6,159 bases of DNA. It comes from Planctomycetaceae bacterium (GTDB taxonomy: Bacteria > Planctomycetota > Planctomycetia > Pirellulales > Thermoguttaceae). The notes under the pieces are model-generated. The model did not search any database and was not told the DNA's origin. It worked only from the letters and a program-made list of their open reading frames with translations. Each line of letters starts with the position of its first letter. The stretch's first letter is position 1. The position numbers were made by a program, and so were the translations under genes. The DNA lies in the NCBI GenBank assembly GCA_003532715.1, contig DOEZ01000527.1:1-6159 (forward strand), given 5' to 3'. Below, piece by piece: positions 4,645 through 6,159 of this stretch.

Positions 4645-5802
4645 TCAGTAGGTCATGCCGGCGCGGAGCATGATTGTGTCGGTCGGGTCGATTTGCGGCG
4701 TGTCGGAGCGGAACTTGATCTTCCGCGCGAACACGTATGCCATTTCGACGCGGTAGTCGACGCCGAAAAGGACGTTGCGTTTCAGCCCGACGATGAGCCG
4801 CAGATCGCTGTAGGTGAGCGTGTCGGCCGCCTCGTCGGCGCGAATGGCCCAAGTGCCCCCGCCCAATTCGCCCGCGATGTAGAGCCAATCTTGTGTCTCG
4901 TCGGTCATGGCCCCGTGCCAGTAGACGCGCCGGGAAACCTGCGGGCGTGGAACCATCAGTTCGACGATCAGATCGCGGCTAGGCTCCCAGATGACGCCGG
5001 CAAAGGGGAGCACGCGATAGTCGTCGCGGTCGAGATAGACAACGCCCAGGGCGATCTTGGTCGTCGGCGTCCAGTCGAACATCGCACCGAAGTGTCCACT
5101 GATCCGAAACGCCTCGTCCGAGCTTTGTTCGAAATCGCTGTAGATGCCGGGCGTGACCGACAGATCGGCCGACCAGCGAGGCGAGAGCTTGTGCAACCAT
5201 CGCAGTTGGACGTAGGCGTCGTACAGCCGTGGCGGCAGGTCGGCTCCCTTGGGCCCTTCGAGAAAGTACGCGGCGAAGCCCGGCATCAACAGCAGCGGGT
5301 GCCGCCGAGTCGGAAGCGGCAGGGCGAATGTGCCGCGCACCTCGGTCTCGAACATGCCGAAATGGTGCGGCGCCGAACCGCCGCAAAGCCACGTATTGTC
5401 CCACGACATTTCCTGAAAGAACCCGTTTCGGGCGTCAATGGGCCGGTCCCAGATGTTCTCTTCGATCTGCTTCTCCAAGGGGAGTTCGAACTGGGTCGTC
5501 GCCTCGGGATTCGAGGCCAGCAGAAGCGGAGAACGATCAACCGACGGGTCGAGCGAGAGTTCAAGCGAGGGGGCGGACGGGTCAAGCGACGGGTCGAGCC
5601 GCGCCGGCGAATCATCCGGTTCGTCCAGATCGACAACCGGCAAGGGCTGAAAATCGTCGAGCGAATAGGGTTCGCTAGCCGGCATTGCCCGAGGTGGCGA
5701 GAGGTCGTCCATCGCGCGTGCCGCGCCCGCGAGGTCGAATCCCGCCAGGAACAACCACGACACAACGGCCGGAATGCATCGCGGACGGAGACGTTCAATC
5801 AA
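4645..5802 (-). CDS. Predicted secreted outer-membrane beta-barrel protein, 385 aa
   Basis: This is probably an outer-membrane protein of a planctomycete paralogous family; DUF6268-like is my best guess, unverified. The start is TTG (5802-5800), nine bases after AAAGGAGG (5819-5812); a GTG at 5811 abuts that site and is unlikely. Residues 1-30 are a signal peptide: basic start, hydrophobic core AVVSWLFLAGF, and a likely cut after ARA at 28-30. Residues 31-125 are an acidic, Pro-rich linker with repeated LDPS units (69-88). From about 130 onward, alternating polar and aromatic strands suggest a beta-barrel, ending in Tyr (LRAGMTY), a usual terminal residue for barrel insertion. The C-terminal third matches the gene just upstream. 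That gene ends 29 bases before this start, so the two are likely co-transcribed. A 94-codon upstream extension of the frame is rejected as a shadow. Confidence 0.8.
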   Translation of the reverse strand: MIERLRPRCIPAVVSWLFLAGFDLAGAARAMDDLSPPRAMPASEPYSLDDFQPLPVVDLDEPDDSPARLDPSLDPSAPSLELSLDPSVDRSPLLLASNPEATTQFELPLEKQIEENIWDRPIDARNGFFQEMSWDNTWLCGGSAPHHFGMFETEVRGTFALPLPTRRHPLLLMPGFAAYFLEGPKGADLPPRLYDAYVQLRWLHKLSPRWSADLSVTPGIYSDFEQSSDEAFRISGHFGAMFDWTPTTKIALGVVYLDRDDYRVLPFAGVIWEPSRDLIVELMVPRPQVSRRVYWHGAMTDETQDWLYIAGELGGGTWAIRADEAADTLTYSDLRLIVGLKRNVLFGVDYRVEMAYVFARKIKFRSDTPQIDPTDTIMLRAGMTY

Positions 5803-5831
5803 CGAAGGCACCCTCCTTTTGCCGGGCCGTT

Positions 5832-6159
5832 TCACCGCACCAACCCGGCGCGTAGGAAGACGGTTGTGCTCGGATCGAAGGTTTCCCAGGGCCAGCGTTG
5901 GACCAACTCGCGTTCGAAGGCGACGCCCACCTCGATCAGCCCGCCGATCCGGTCCATCCGGTTGAATTCGAGCCCGAGCGAGCAGCGCAGGTCGTTGTAG
6001 TCGAGTTGATTGATTTCGGTCGTGACCGAATCGAAGACCGTCCACGATCCGCCGCCGTATTCGCCGCGCGCGTAGAGCCACCACTGGGTGTTGCCGTAGT
6101 TTGGGAATCGCCGCGTGATTTTCGGCGCGGGGAAGAAGATGTCGAACGTCCAGTCCTGG
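5832..6159 (-). CDS. Partial paralogous outer-membrane beta-barrel protein, C-terminal 108 aa
   Basis: The 5' part lies beyond the window end. The visible frame (stop TGA at 5834-5832) starts QDWTFDIFFPAPKITRR and ends TTVFLRAGLVR. It aligns with the last 105 or so residues of the downstream protein. Shared features are a PxPxxxRR stretch, W-LY--GE-GGG-W (here WLYARGEYGGGSW, there WLYIAGELGGGTW), L-Y-DLR---GL, a Val-Glu strand and a final DP-xT--LRAG. This marks a tandem duplication of a beta-barrel family. Unlike its neighbour it ends in Arg, not an aromatic residue. No substrate or role is evident. Confidence 0.8.
   Translation of the reverse strand, partial: QDWTFDIFFPAPKITRRFPNYGNTQWWLYARGEYGGGSWTVFDSVTTEINQLDYNDLRCSLGLEFNRMDRIGGLIEVGVAFERELVQRWPWETFDPSTTVFLRAGLVR

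Noticed and set aside
4693..6000. Long plus-strand open frame of 435 codons opposite the barrel genes
   Set aside because: It is antisense to two paralogous proteins with a signal peptide and shared motifs. Its translation is Arg- and Pro-rich with no domain, as expected of a GC-rich mirror frame.
5803..6084. N-terminal extension of the minus-strand barrel protein to 479 residues
   Set aside because: The extra part runs through the upstream gene in another frame and is Arg-rich. The TTG at 5802 has a ribosome binding site and opens a proper signal peptide.

Overview
The window looks like chromosomal DNA of a planctomycete, most likely of the Pirellulales or a related order. This is inferred from high G+C content, wide intergenic gaps filled with palindromic repeats, tandem outer-membrane beta-barrel genes of a type I associate with planctomycetes, and several proteins without recognisable domains. 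No rRNA, tRNA, CRISPR array, transposase or phage gene is visible.

Layout. A palindromic repeat of the CGCAAAGACGC family (6-90) precedes a 334-residue protein of unknown function (160-1164, +). An intergenic stretch follows, with a good promoter and a perfect 24-bp inverted repeat. Next comes a four-helix membrane protein of unknown function (1436-2092, +), whose stop codon is the first three bases of a second CGCAAAGACGC repeat. Then there is a decayed type II toxin-antitoxin locus (2317-2761, +). Its promoter and operator are intact, the HigB/RelE-like toxin is reduced to its two ends, and the XRE-family HigA-like antitoxin is complete. A half copy of the 24-bp hairpin repeat and a third CGCAAAGACGC repeat separate it from uxuA, mannonate dehydratase (3014-4099, +), the only metabolic gene that can be named with confidence. 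A REP-like hairpin follows its stop codon.

After about 330 bases without a gene comes a 67-residue single-helix membrane protein (4431-4634, +). It converges, with only 10 bp between stop codons, on two tandem minus-strand genes. The first of these in transcription order (5832-6159) runs off the window. The second (4645-5802) encodes a secreted protein with a Pro/Asp/Ser linker and a predicted outer-membrane beta-barrel. The two are paralogues and probably an operon.

How the genes work together. Apart from the toxin-antitoxin remnant and the paralogous pair, neighbours show no functional link. uxuA stands alone, without other hexuronate genes in view. The most notable content is the toxin-deleted toxin-antitoxin locus with its retained autoregulatory operator, and the repeats of three families that repeatedly sit directly against stop codons. 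I see no clear sign of an undescribed multi-gene system.
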